NCBI GenBank assembly: GCA_964586155.1
Contig: CAZPHC010000007.1
Location: 1-64,000 of the forward strand
Length of the DNA stretch: 64,000 nt
Direction of reading: 5' to 3'
DNA from: SXNM01 sp964586155
GTDB taxonomy: Bacteria > Myxococcota_A > UBA9042
Shown here: one piece after another, positions 35,201 to 43,417 of the stretch
Position numbering within the stretch: position 1 is the stretch's first letter
Layout: the number at the start of each line of letters is the position of its first letter
Position numbers and translations under genes: made by a program
The notes under the pieces: model-generated
Seen by the model: the letters and a program-made list of their open reading frames with translations, nothing else
Database searches by the model: none
What the model was told of the DNA's origin: nothing

Positions 35201-38200
35201 ATGGCTTCGAATGCGACGACGGCGATCTCTGCAGCAGCGGCGACGCCTGCAGCGCCGGCAAGTGCAAGGCGACGGGCAAGGTCGACTGCGACGACAGCAA
35301 CGTCTGTACCGTGGACCTCTGCGACAGCAAGACCGGCAAGTGCAGCCATCCGCCGGTGCCGGTCTCGCCGATCGTGCAATGCAACGATGACAACGCCTGC
35401 ACCTACGACGTCACGGTCTACAAGCTCTACAGCAAGGTCGGCGACGCTTGCTGGTCCGGCAAGTGCACCGGCACGGCCGTGAACTGCAACGACGGCAACC
35501 AGTGCACCATCGACTCGTGCGACACCAAGACCGGTTGCAAGCACACGCCGCTGGGCAACGTCGGCTGCAGCGACGGCAACGCCTGCACCGTCGGCGACAG
35601 CTGCGCCACCGGCACCTGCAAGGGCACCGGCCAGGTCTGCAACGACGGCAACCAATGCACCAACGACAGCTGCAACCCGAACAGCGGCTGCGTCTTCGCG
35701 CCGAACAGCAACGGCTGCAACGACGGCAACGTCTGCACGACCAACGACAAGTGCGGCGGTGGCGCGTGCAAGGGCGGCGCGGCGCTCGACTGCCAGGACG
35801 GCTACGAGTGCACCGACGATCCCTGCGATCCGGCCAAGGGCTGCCAGCACGTCAACGACGACACCAACGCCTGCAGCGACGCCGAGCCCTGCACCACGGG
35901 CGACGCCTGCAAGGCTGGTCTCTGCAAGTCGACGGGCCCCACGGACTGCGACGACAAGAACGTCTGCACCACCGACAGCTGCGAGCCGGGCGTCGGCTGC
36001 AAGCATGCCCCCAACGGCGACGCGAAGTGCGACGACAACAACGCCTGCACCACGCCCGACGTCTGCAGCGGCGGCAAGTGCACCGCGGCCGGCCAGCTCG
36101 ACTGCAACGACAACGACGTCTGCACCACGGACGCATGTGACCCCAAGGTCGGCTGCACCCACAAGCCGTTCACCGGGCCCTGCGACGACGGCAACGCCTG
36201 CACCAAGGGCGACAGCTGCGCCAGCGGCAAGTGCGTCGCCGCGGGCTCCACCACCTGCGCCGACGGCAGCGTCTGCACGACCGACAGCTGCGATCCCGCG
36301 ACGGGCTGCGTGTTCAAGCCGGCGACGGGCAACTCCGTCGCGACGATCTCGATCTTCAGCGATGTTGGCACCCAGGTCGGCAGCAAGCTGGTGGGCAGCG
36401 AGGTCCCGGACGCGCAGCCGGCCCAGGCCGTCTCGGCCCCGCCGACGAGCTGGGCCAAGATCGACGGCGCGCTCTACATGGCGCTCCCGTCCTGCGCCGC
36501 GACGACGAGCGCGCCGCCGCAGGATGTCTTCATCTTCCGCGAGGTGAACCTGCCGACCGCCGCCAAGGTCACCAAGGCGACGCTGACGTTTGCCGGCGCG
36601 GGTGATTGGTCGTGCGCGTTCAACGGCAACCCCGTCATCAGCGGCAGCTCCGCGGGCACGACGCAGTCGGCCGACGTCACCGCCCAGGTCGGCGCGGGCG
36701 ACAGCCTGCTCAAGTGCTTCCTCAAGGCGAATGGCCAGCCCGTGGTCAGCGGCAAGAACGCGCCCTGCGGGTTCACCTTCCGCCTCGACGTCGTGGTCGC
36801 CATCGACAAGCTCACCTGCGACGACGGCAGCGCCTGCACCAGCCTCGACATCTGCGAGGGAGGCAGCTGCGTCGGCACCAACGGCCTGTCCTGCAACGAC
36901 GGCAACCCCTGCACCACCGACAGCTGCGATCCGGGCGCCGGCTGCAAGCATGCGAACAACGACGGTGTTGGCTGCTCCGACGGCGACGCCTGCACCTACC
37001 CCGACTTCTGCGCCAAGGGCACCTGCGTCAGCACGACGAAGACCGACTGCGGCGACGGCAACGACTGCACCGTCGACAGCTGCGACTCGGTCAAGGGCTG
37101 CAGCCACGTCGCGACCGACCCGGGCACCGCCAAGGGCTTCGAGATCGTCTCGGGCAGCAACACCCTCTGCGCCACCACGGCCAAGGTCGTCGGCGGCGCC
37201 GAGGTGCCGCAGAACCTCAAGCCCTGCGTGCCGACCTACGACGGCTTCAGCGAGTGGGCGAAGATCCCGGGCGCGACCTGGATCTGGAGCGACGCCATCG
37301 TCACCGATCCGAAGAAGGATCAGTCGGTGTGGTTCGTCCAGACCTTCGATGTTCCGGCCGGCGTGCAGCAGCTCGACGGCACGATGTCACTCTCGGCGGA
37401 CGCCGCCGGCACGTGCCTGGTGGACGGCAACCTCGTCGGCGTCGTGACCATCAAGGAAGAGCCGTGGAAGCAGGTCGGCACCGTCAACATCGGCACCTGG
37501 CTCTCGGCCGGCAAGCACACGGTGCAGTGCCGCATCGACAACATCGGCTCGCCGACCGGCACCATCCTATCGAACCCCGCGGGCCTGGTGTTCAAGATCG
37601 CCGTCACCTGGTTCGAGCCGGACGCGGCGAAGCCGTGCAGCGACGGCAACGCCTGCACCAAGGACGACGGCTGCATCCAGGGCATCTGCAAGCCCGGCCC
37701 GCTGGTCGACTGCGACGACAACAACGCCTGCACCATCGACGTCTGCGACTCGAAGAACGCCTGCGGCCACGTCGCCGACGACACCCTGCCCTGCAACGAC
37801 GGCAGCGTCTGCACCGAGCAGGACAGCTGCGCCAAGGGCGTCTGCGTCGCGGCGAAGAAGAAGGTCTGCGACGACGGCAACGCCTGCACCACGGACAGCT
37901 GCGACGCCGTCAAGGGCTGCACCACCGCGCCGATCGCCGGCAACCCGGGCTGCGATGACGGCAGCGTCTGCACCGTCAACTCATTCTGCGCCGACAGCGT
38001 GTGCAAGGCCGGCGACCTCAAGGACTGCAGCGACAACAAGGTCTGCACCAACGACGGCTGCGACGCCAAGACGGGCTGCAAGTGGAGCCCGGTCACGGAC
38101 GGCAAGTCCTGCGACGACGGCGACACCTGCACCGCCGACGACCTCTGCGCCAACGGCCTCTGCCTCGGCAAGCTGACGGCGCCGTGCAACGACGGCAACG

Positions 38201-38787
38201 ACTGCACCAAGGACGCCTGCGACCCCACGAAGGGCTGCGTCCATGTCGCGGCGACCGGCGGCGTCTGCAACGACGGCGACGCCTGCACGCTCAACGACGT
38301 CTGCGTCACGGGCGAGTGCAAGGCCGGCTCGTACAAGGATTGCTTCGACACCGAGCAGTGCACCGCCGACAGCTGCGACCCCAAGACCGGCAAGTGCGAG
38401 TTCACCGCGCAGAGCGGCGACGAGTGCGACGACGGCAACCTCTGCACGCTCAACGACGTCTGCGCCAACGGCACGTGCAAGGCCGGCCCGCCCCCGCCCT
38501 GCGGCGACGGCGACCCGTGCACGGTCGACAACTGCGCGCCGAGCACCGGCAAGTGCCAGCACGATCCCGCCTCGCCGGGTGCGGCCTGCGACGATGGCAA
38601 CCTCTGCACGCAGGACACCAAGTGCGTCAGCGGCAAGTGCATCGGCGTCAGCAAGGCGTGCGACGACAGCAACAGCTGCACCGCAGACTCCTGCGATCCC
38701 GCCACCGGCAAGTGCGCCTTCGTGCCGACCAACGATGGCGGAGCCTGCGGCAGCGGCGGCGTCTGCAAGAAGGGCGTCTGCCTCTAG
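32281..38787 (+). CDS. Giant Cys-rich lipoprotein with about 60 Dictyostelium CTDC-type repeats
   Basis: The 2168-residue protein has a lipoprotein signal (SLAGC, Cys44). Next come a short acidic linker, a Cys-rich segment (residues about 62-130) and a MopE-type calcium-motif unit (CDGVDNDCDGETDE). Then follow roughly 60 units, by my count, of the CDDGNxCTxxDxC...GxC type, alternating between a GxCxG form and a CDxxTGxCxH form, as in the Dicty_CTDC family. Two non-Cys-rich inserts, at about residues 1340-1505 and 1615-1785, look like beta-sandwich domains (SWAKIDGALYMALP...and SEWAKIPGATWIWSD). It should form a long, disulphide-stabilised rod on the cell surface. The function is unknown; adhesion or cell-cell contact is a guess. 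ATG 32281 has GGAGGATCCCC upstream. Confidence 0.85.
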   Translation: MFDWHRLSRDVVSPRVARFDRDGAGWLGRSLALAAILVGSLAGCFEDPNTQVVGKGDGQTTEVSGDVSSDCEGKIGCPCQLDDECLSDYCAIPDGETSGTCSEPCGGPCPEGETCKSVGRGGKKKYVCQKDIITPGCTPSDEACDGVDNDCDGETDEQLCDDSNECTIDDCKPELATDLADGCTHTMTTLGCDDGNACTGADVCAGGVCAGSAIDCADDNPCTDDACDESGACVHAVNSAPCDDNSVCTKDDACGAGACLGTAVDCNDNNPCTDDTCDAATGCAHIDNTDSCEDGDACTTPDICQGGTCTAGLTTICDDGNPCTADACDPVLAAADLSKGCTSTNVSDLCNDGNPCTSSDACIGGTCTGTVQKDCDDGNTCTIDACDAESGECSATPGKVGDGCDDNNPCTTNDACDASAACIGNATNCDDGVGCTIDVCDVNLGTCYHENNSGYACEDGSLCTLGDACIGGACVGGKAKICDDAQPCTDDSCNAKTGDCTFVANDHPCDDGNPCTQKDLCAKSACTGSDPVVCNDGNECTLETCDTATGKCETKNAADNVLCTDADACSSGDACNKGVCTAGPKTYCNDDNICTDDSCDPKTGTCVYTPNKVGCDDGNKCTADDVCAAGTCTGGKNTCECQSTADCKGKEDGNLCNGVLICNLQTNSCEVDNNSIVVCDPANNTPCTTFTCKADSGICTPDIKPNGSACEADDSACTVGDTCALGQCVAGKQLTCVDDNDCTDDTCDPKKGCVFAPNTLPCFDGDQCTKGDVCKDGACKDGGTQKNCNDNDVCSADSCNPKTGNCVFAPLSGNDCDDGNACTSLDACSQGGCVGSKTKVCDDGNACTLDACDPSSGKCTAQPAFEGLGCDDGKPCTKGDTCKSGVCTAGPVPSCDDGNPCTKGSCVAATGGCAQAPTAKGTACSDGNACTLLDACDAGKCVALDTKLCDDNNVCTIDVCEKSSGLCAYQPTADGFECDDGDLCSSGDACSAGKCKATGKVDCDDSNVCTVDLCDSKTGKCSHPPVPVSPIVQCNDDNACTYDVTVYKLYSKVGDACWSGKCTGTAVNCNDGNQCTIDSCDTKTGCKHTPLGNVGCSDGNACTVGDSCATGTCKGTGQVCNDGNQCTNDSCNPNSGCVFAPNSNGCNDGNVCTTNDKCGGGACKGGAALDCQDGYECTDDPCDPAKGCQHVNDDTNACSDAEPCTTGDACKAGLCKSTGPTDCDDKNVCTTDSCEPGVGCKHAPNGDAKCDDNNACTTPDVCSGGKCTAAGQLDCNDNDVCTTDACDPKVGCTHKPFTGPCDDGNACTKGDSCASGKCVAAGSTTCADGSVCTTDSCDPATGCVFKPATGNSVATISIFSDVGTQVGSKLVGSEVPDAQPAQAVSAPPTSWAKIDGALYMALPSCAATTSAPPQDVFIFREVNLPTAAKVTKATLTFAGAGDWSCAFNGNPVISGSSAGTTQSADVTAQVGAGDSLLKCFLKANGQPVVSGKNAPCGFTFRLDVVVAIDKLTCDDGSACTSLDICEGGSCVGTNGLSCNDGNPCTTDSCDPGAGCKHANNDGVGCSDGDACTYPDFCAKGTCVSTTKTDCGDGNDCTVDSCDSVKGCSHVATDPGTAKGFEIVSGSNTLCATTAKVVGGAEVPQNLKPCVPTYDGFSEWAKIPGATWIWSDAIVTDPKKDQSVWFVQTFDVPAGVQQLDGTMSLSADAAGTCLVDGNLVGVVTIKEEPWKQVGTVNIGTWLSAGKHTVQCRIDNIGSPTGTILSNPAGLVFKIAVTWFEPDAAKPCSDGNACTKDDGCIQGICKPGPLVDCDDNNACTIDVCDSKNACGHVADDTLPCNDGSVCTEQDSCAKGVCVAAKKKVCDDGNACTTDSCDAVKGCTTAPIAGNPGCDDGSVCTVNSFCADSVCKAGDLKDCSDNKVCTNDGCDAKTGCKWSPVTDGKSCDDGDTCTADDLCANGLCLGKLTAPCNDGNDCTKDACDPTKGCVHVAATGGVCNDGDACTLNDVCVTGECKAGSYKDCFDTEQCTADSCDPKTGKCEFTAQSGDECDDGNLCTLNDVCANGTCKAGPPPPCGDGDPCTVDNCAPSTGKCQHDPASPGAACDDGNLCTQDTKCVSGKCIGVSKACDDSNSCTADSCDPATGKCAFVPTNDGGACGSGGVCKKGVCL

Positions 38788-38806
38788 CGGCCCGCCTACA
38801 GGGCCG
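38788..38806 (+). terminator. Stem-loop directly after the giant gene
   Basis: CGGCCC and GGGCCG pair around a 7-nt loop, beginning right after the TAG stop. No T-run follows, so termination efficiency is uncertain. Confidence 0.35.
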
Positions 38807-38851
38807 ACCAGCAGGCGCGCGCCCCAGGCCGGGGCGCCGGTCGGTGTGGGC

Positions 38852-39310
38852 TCAGTGCTTGGGCTGATGCCCGTCGGCGAGCCAGCCTTCTTCCCAGTCC
38901 GCTTCGCCGCGAGCTTCGGCGGCGTCCAACCAGGCGAGGATCGGCTCCGCGTCCATCTCGGGCGCGATATCGACGGTCAGCAGCGCGTCGATGATGGTGC
39001 GCTGGACGCCTGCGCCGAGCGCGCTCAGGCCCGCCACCATCTCGTCGGCGTCCGTCGCGTCGTCGAGCAGCACCCGCAGCGTCGAATGCCCCGAGCGGCG
39101 CGCGACCGAGAGGAAGGTGAGCACGCCGTCCCGCTTGCGCGCGACGACCACGTCCTGCCAAGCGAGGCCGAGCGCGAACGCCGGCACCGTGTCGAGACGG
39201 TAGTGCGCCTTGGCCGCGTCGACAGGTACGGCCCAGACCAACTCGACGTCGACCGGAGGCCAGCCGTCGTGTTGGATCAAGGGAACCTGGAGCTCGACGG
39301 GCTCACTCAA
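38852..39310 (-). CDS. DUF4265-like protein
   Basis: The protein of about 152 residues contains DGWPPVDVELVWAVPVD, HYRLDTVPAFALGLAWQDVV and SGHSTLRVLLDD, which are the segments I know from DUF4265 proteins of Myxococcota and actinobacteria. The family has no established function. The start is uncertain. TTG at 39310 overlaps the stop of the preceding gene (TTGA), GTG at 39316 has a poorly spaced GCGGGG, and an ATG at 39415 lies deep inside the preceding gene. The gene ends 64 bp from the convergent giant Cys-rich gene. Confidence 0.72.
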   Translation of the reverse strand: MSEPVELQVPLIQHDGWPPVDVELVWAVPVDAAKAHYRLDTVPAFALGLAWQDVVVARKRDGVLTFLSVARRSGHSTLRVLLDDATDADEMVAGLSALGAGVQRTIIDALLTVDIAPEMDAEPILAWLDAAEARGEADWEEGWLADGHQPKH

Positions 39311-41736
39311 AAGCACTGCCCCGCTGGCACGCAGACCTGGCCCGCAGCGCCGTTGCAGCAGACCTCGGTCGAGGCGCAATCGGCCTTGCTCTTGCACGGC
39401 TTGCTCGTCGAGCAATCCTTCGGGCAGGTCTTGGACTCGTCAGGCTCGCAGATGCCGTTGCCGCAGACGGGCTTCGGCGGACCGCAATCCGACGGGCAGG
39501 TCTTCGGCTCGGGATCCTGGCAGATGCCGTCGCCGCACACCGGTCCGGGCTGCTGGCAATCCTTCGGGCAGGTCTGCGTCGACTCGCCGGGCTCGCACTG
39601 GCCGTTGCCGCAGACGGGCAGCATCGACGGGCACGCCTCCTTGAAGTCGCCGCAGCAATCGCCGAACTCCATGCACTGCTGATCGCACCAGCACTGACCG
39701 TTGCTGCCCTGACCGCCGCATTGGTTCTTGCACGAACCGGGGCCGCAATCGAAGGGACAGGTGTTGGCGTCTTCGCCCGGCTCGCACTTGTTGTTGCCAC
39801 ACACGGGCTTGGGCGGACCGCAATCTTTCGGGCAGCTCTCGCTCGACTCGCCGTTCTCGCACTTGCCGTTGCCGCAGACCGGCTTGATCTGGCCGCAATC
39901 CTGCGGGCAGCTGAAGCTCGACTCGCCGGACTCGCACTGGCCGTTGCCGCAGATCGGCCCGGTGCTGCCGCCGAGGCAGCCCGCGTTCTGGACGCACTGC
40001 CCGAGCGGCGCGAGCTGTTGCAGCGAAGCCGGGTTCTGCGCGGCGCACGACTGCAGGCAGCCCGTGTCCTTGCACTTGGCGATGCAGTCCAGCGCCTTGG
40101 CGCACGCGGCGACGTTGATGCAGGCCACGTACGTCTTCTCGCAGTTCTGCTTGGCGCAGACCAGCAGGTCGGTGGCCTGGAAGCAATCCTGCGGGCAGCT
40201 GAGCATGGACTCGCCGGCCTCGCACTTGCCGTTGCCGCAGGTGCTGGGCGCACCACAATCCTTCGGGCAGCTCTGGCTCGACTCGCCGGGCTCACAGGAG
40301 CCGTTGCCGCAGACGGGCTGGATCGGGCCGCAGTCCTTGGGGCAGTTGAAGGACGACTCGCCCTTTTCGCACTTGCCGTTGCCGCAGAAGGCCGGCGGTG
40401 GGCCGCAATCCTGCGGGCAGCTCTGGCTGGACTCGCCGGGCTCGCAGGCGCCGTTGCCGCAGATCGGGCCGGCCGGACAGTCCTTCGGGCAGGTCTTGCT
40501 CGACTCGTCGCCCTCGCAGACGCCGTCGCCGCAGTTCGCGCCGTTGCAGAACTTCTCGCCACACTGCGCCAGCGGCATGAACGAGACCATGGCGGCCTCG
40601 CCCGCCTGCTTGAAGCAGGTCTCGTAGCAGACGTCGTCGGTGCAGTTGGCGAAGCAGGCGAAGAGCTTGGCGCAGGGCGGGTCGCTCAGGCAGGTCTTGA
40701 CCTGGTCGGGGCATTTGGTCTTGGCACAGCTCAGCGGGTCGCCGCCGCAATCCTGCGGGCAGCTGGCCGGGGACTCCGACGCCGCGCAGATGTTGTCGCC
40801 GCAGATCGGCTTGGCGCAGTCGGCCGGGCAGCTACCGGCGCTCTCGCCGGGCGTGCAGGCGCCGTCGCCACAGACAGGGCCGGGCGGGCCGCAATCCTTC
40901 GGGCAGGACTTGGCGTTCTCGGGGAACTCGCAGACGGCGTTGCCGCAGACCGGACCCGAGACGCAGTCCTCGGGGCAGGAGAACTGCTCGCCTTCGCTGC
41001 AGACCCCATCACCGCAGGTGGGGTTCGGCGTGCAGTCGTTCGGGCACGAGAACGGGTTCTCGCCGCCGCTGCAGACGCCGTCGCCGCACACGGGCTTGAC
41101 CGAGCCACAGTCCTCGGGGCAGGCGCCGTCCTGTTCGCCCTGCTCACACACGCCGTTGCCACAGATCGGCTTTCCGCCGCCGCAATCCTGCGGGCACGTC
41201 GCGCTCTCGCCCGCCTCGCAGACGAGGTTGCCGCAGACCGAGGTCTGCGGCTTGCCGCAGCCGACCTCTCCGGCGCAGCCGAAGAGCTCCTGCACGGTCG
41301 GCGTGGCGCCGTTGGCGAACGCCTTGGTCCGGCACTCGCCCAGGCAAGCGGCGTCGCTGCAGCCGGCGATGCAGCCGAGCACGATGGCGCAGGTGGCCTC
41401 GGTGGTGCAGGCGCCGATCTGGGCGCCGCAGTTGGCCTGCAGGCATTGGAACGGCGTCTGCGTGGTCACCTTGCAGTCGAGTGGGCACGTCGTGCTCGAC
41501 TCGAGCGGATCGCAGACGCCGTCGCCGCAGAGCCCGCCGCCGCCGTCCGGCTTGGACGTATCGGCCTTGGAGGTATCGCCGGTCTGGCCGTCGAGACCGC
41601 CGACATCACCGCCCGTGGCGACATCGCCGAGCACGGCATCCGGGCCCAGGGCCGCCGAGTCGGACGTGCCACAGCCCTGGGTGGACGCGGCGAACGCCAC
41701 AGCGCAACCAAGCGCGAACAAGCGGACCTTCTGCAT
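39307..41736 (-). CDS. Cys-rich lipoprotein with CGNGxCExGES repeats and a somatomedin-B-like module
   Basis: The 809-residue protein begins with an export signal ending STQGC, giving a probable though not ideal lipobox. After an Asp/Gly/Thr-rich linker come more than 15 repeats of the form CGNGxCExGESsxxCPxDCG. Two longer Cys-rich helical segments (QANCGAQIGACTTEATCA..., and near the centre TYVACINVAACAKALDCIAKC) interrupt them. At about 39628-39736 (minus strand) lies CKNQC...CWCDQQCMEFGDCCGDFKEAC, which fits the somatomedin-B pattern with eight Cys. The C-terminus has another six-Cys segment. It is probably a surface rod or adhesin with disulphide-rich modules. The ATG has TTGGAGG upstream. 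Confidence 0.82.
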   Translation of the reverse strand: MQKVRLFALGCAVAFAASTQGCGTSDSAALGPDAVLGDVATGGDVGGLDGQTGDTSKADTSKPDGGGGLCGDGVCDPLESSTTCPLDCKVTTQTPFQCLQANCGAQIGACTTEATCAIVLGCIAGCSDAACLGECRTKAFANGATPTVQELFGCAGEVGCGKPQTSVCGNLVCEAGESATCPQDCGGGKPICGNGVCEQGEQDGACPEDCGSVKPVCGDGVCSGGENPFSCPNDCTPNPTCGDGVCSEGEQFSCPEDCVSGPVCGNAVCEFPENAKSCPKDCGPPGPVCGDGACTPGESAGSCPADCAKPICGDNICAASESPASCPQDCGGDPLSCAKTKCPDQVKTCLSDPPCAKLFACFANCTDDVCYETCFKQAGEAAMVSFMPLAQCGEKFCNGANCGDGVCEGDESSKTCPKDCPAGPICGNGACEPGESSQSCPQDCGPPPAFCGNGKCEKGESSFNCPKDCGPIQPVCGNGSCEPGESSQSCPKDCGAPSTCGNGKCEAGESMLSCPQDCFQATDLLVCAKQNCEKTYVACINVAACAKALDCIAKCKDTGCLQSCAAQNPASLQQLAPLGQCVQNAGCLGGSTGPICGNGQCESGESSFSCPQDCGQIKPVCGNGKCENGESSESCPKDCGPPKPVCGNNKCEPGEDANTCPFDCGPGSCKNQCGGQGSNGQCWCDQQCMEFGDCCGDFKEACPSMLPVCGNGQCEPGESTQTCPKDCQQPGPVCGDGICQDPEPKTCPSDCGPPKPVCGNGICEPDESKTCPKDCSTSKPCKSKADCASTEVCCNGAAGQVCVPAGQCF

Positions 41737-41772
41737 GATCGAACCTCCAAGAGGCGCAGGCCCCCCGGTGGC

Positions 41773-41801
41773 AGGGTAGAACTCACCGCGCCAGACCGCA
41801 A
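41773..41801 (-). promoter_or_regulatory. Probable housekeeping promoter of the Cys-rich lipoprotein gene
   Basis: On the minus strand TTGCGG (41801-41796) and TACCCT (41778-41773) are 17 bp apart. This leaves a leader of about 30 nt with TTGGAGG before the ATG at 41736. Confidence 0.5.
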
Positions 41802-41850
41802 CGCTCCAATCGTGTGCGTCGGTGTCGGCTGGGGTCCAGCGAGGCTGCGC

Positions 41851-43338
41851 TCAGGCGTTGGACTTGAGCAGCGCCCGCAGCGGCTCGACGCGCAGATCCG
41901 CGACGTCCGCGGTGACACCGAGATCCCAGAACAGCGTGCGGTAGATGTGCTCCGGCTTGATGATCTCGCCCTTGGCCGTGTCTGGCAGGCCGGTCACGAG
42001 GTTGGTCGGCATCGGCGCCAGCGCGATGTCGGCGCTGCGGCCGACGACCTGCCCACCGCGGATGCCCGCACCCGCGAGGACGCAGGCGTTGGTCAGGGCG
42101 TGGTCGCGGCCGCCACGAGCGTTGAGCATCGGCGTGCGCGAGAACTCCGAGAAGCCCACGACGACTGTCCGATCGAGCATGGTCCCGCCATCGGCGTGTG
42201 GACGGCTCTCGAGGTCCTCGAGGATGCGGGCGATGAGGTTGAAGCCGCGCTGCTGGTCCGGGCCGTGATCGCTGGCCCAGGTGTCGAAGTGGGCGTCGAG
42301 CACGGGCACCTGGATGCTGCAGACCCGCGCCAGCCCCGAGGCCAGCGCCGTCACCGCGAGCGCCCCCTGGGCCTCGGGCGTCGTCAAGGCGGCCGCGCCG
42401 GTCGCGGCGATGCCATAGTGGGTGCGCAGCGCCGCCATGGCCTCGGTCTTGGCCTGGAAGTCAAAAAGCGCGTCATAGCCGCCGAGCACCATCTGCCGCG
42501 CCTTCTGCCGCGACGCTTCGGCCTTGGACCAGGTCGCCGAGGCCTTGGCGTCCGGGCACGAAGCGAAGCTCGTGAGCGCGGCGTCGATCAGCGCGTCGAC
42601 CTTGGGATCCTGCGGCGACGCGCCTTGTTTCAGCGCGCGGACCAGGTCGGGCACGCTGTTGACCTTCAAGGCGCTGGCGAAGTTCGGCAGCTCCTTGTTG
42701 TAGGACTCCACGCGCACGGCCAGCTGCGGGATGGTCGCGCTCTGCCCGAGCCAAGCGGCCAGCCAGGTCGCCGCCGACGATCCGCGTGCGAGCAGGCCGG
42801 ACGGCGGCTTGCCGGTCAAGAAGCGGCGCCGGCCGACCTCGTGCGTCAGGGTGTCCATGCTCATGCCACGCACGATGGCGAGCTTGTCGACGTGCTTGGC
42901 CAGATCACCGATGTACGGGCCGAACGCGATCTTGGGCCCCTTGCTCGGCTGCGCGTAGAGGATCTTGCCGCCGTTGGGCGGATCGTCGAGCAGCGAGTAG
43001 CCGGGCTGGATCTGGGTCGATCCGAGCTTGTCGTTGGTGAAGACGTCCGGATCGCGCGGATCGAGGCTGAGCAGGATGTCCCAGCCACCGGAGAAGTAGA
43101 CAAAGATATAGTTGCGATCCGTCAATGTCGGCAGGGTGCCGGGCTTGGCAGCCGCCTCGGCCGCATGCGCCAACCGGACGAAGGGATCGGCCAGGTCCAG
43201 CGCTCCGAACGCGAGCGCACCGCCGCCGAGCTGCAGGGCGCGGCTCAGCAGCTCGCGTCGATGCAGCCCGGTGGCCGCGGGCGCGGATCGACCAGGGACC
43301 TCGGGGTGCTGCCCGCTCTGGCGTCTGCGAGTCGTCAT
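41851..43338 (-). CDS. DUF1501 family exported protein
   Basis: The 495-residue protein belongs to the DUF1501 (sulfatase-like) family. It has RRELLSRALQLGGGALAFGAL near residues 27-47, a possible Tat-type signal, then NYIFVYFSGGWDILLSLDPRD and, in the second half, DRTVVVGFSEFSRTPMLNARGGRDH, which is the family core (GEFGRTP..N..GRDH type). DUF1501 proteins usually accompany DUF1549/DUF1553- or DUF1800-type partners and often cytochrome-like lipoproteins; here three such genes follow upstream on the same strand. The function is unknown, although a role in extracellular electron transfer or surface assembly has been suspected. GGGGGAGA precedes the ATG. Confidence 0.85.
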   Translation of the reverse strand: MTTRRRQSGQHPEVPGRSAPAATGLHRRELLSRALQLGGGALAFGALDLADPFVRLAHAAEAAAKPGTLPTLTDRNYIFVYFSGGWDILLSLDPRDPDVFTNDKLGSTQIQPGYSLLDDPPNGGKILYAQPSKGPKIAFGPYIGDLAKHVDKLAIVRGMSMDTLTHEVGRRRFLTGKPPSGLLARGSSAATWLAAWLGQSATIPQLAVRVESYNKELPNFASALKVNSVPDLVRALKQGASPQDPKVDALIDAALTSFASCPDAKASATWSKAEASRQKARQMVLGGYDALFDFQAKTEAMAALRTHYGIAATGAAALTTPEAQGALAVTALASGLARVCSIQVPVLDAHFDTWASDHGPDQQRGFNLIARILEDLESRPHADGGTMLDRTVVVGFSEFSRTPMLNARGGRDHALTNACVLAGAGIRGGQVVGRSADIALAPMPTNLVTGLPDTAKGEIIKPEHIYRTLFWDLGVTADVADLRVEPLRALLKSNA

Positions 43339-43417
43339 CGTCTCCCCCTCGCACCGACCCGATCGCGACGCGTCGGCGCCGGGTCATCGGCGGGCTCGGC
43401 GCCCGCGGTCCGCATGC

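Noticed and set aside
32968..37107. A 1379-codon open frame on the strand opposite the giant Cys-rich gene
   Set aside because: It is the complement of a GC-rich repeat, lacks a ribosome binding site and has an unnatural Ala/Val/Arg composition; the sense frame has the Cys pattern and lipobox.
32700..38700. CRISPR-like periodicity
   Set aside because: The periodic sequence is translated CTDC repeats with codon phase and no unique spacers.
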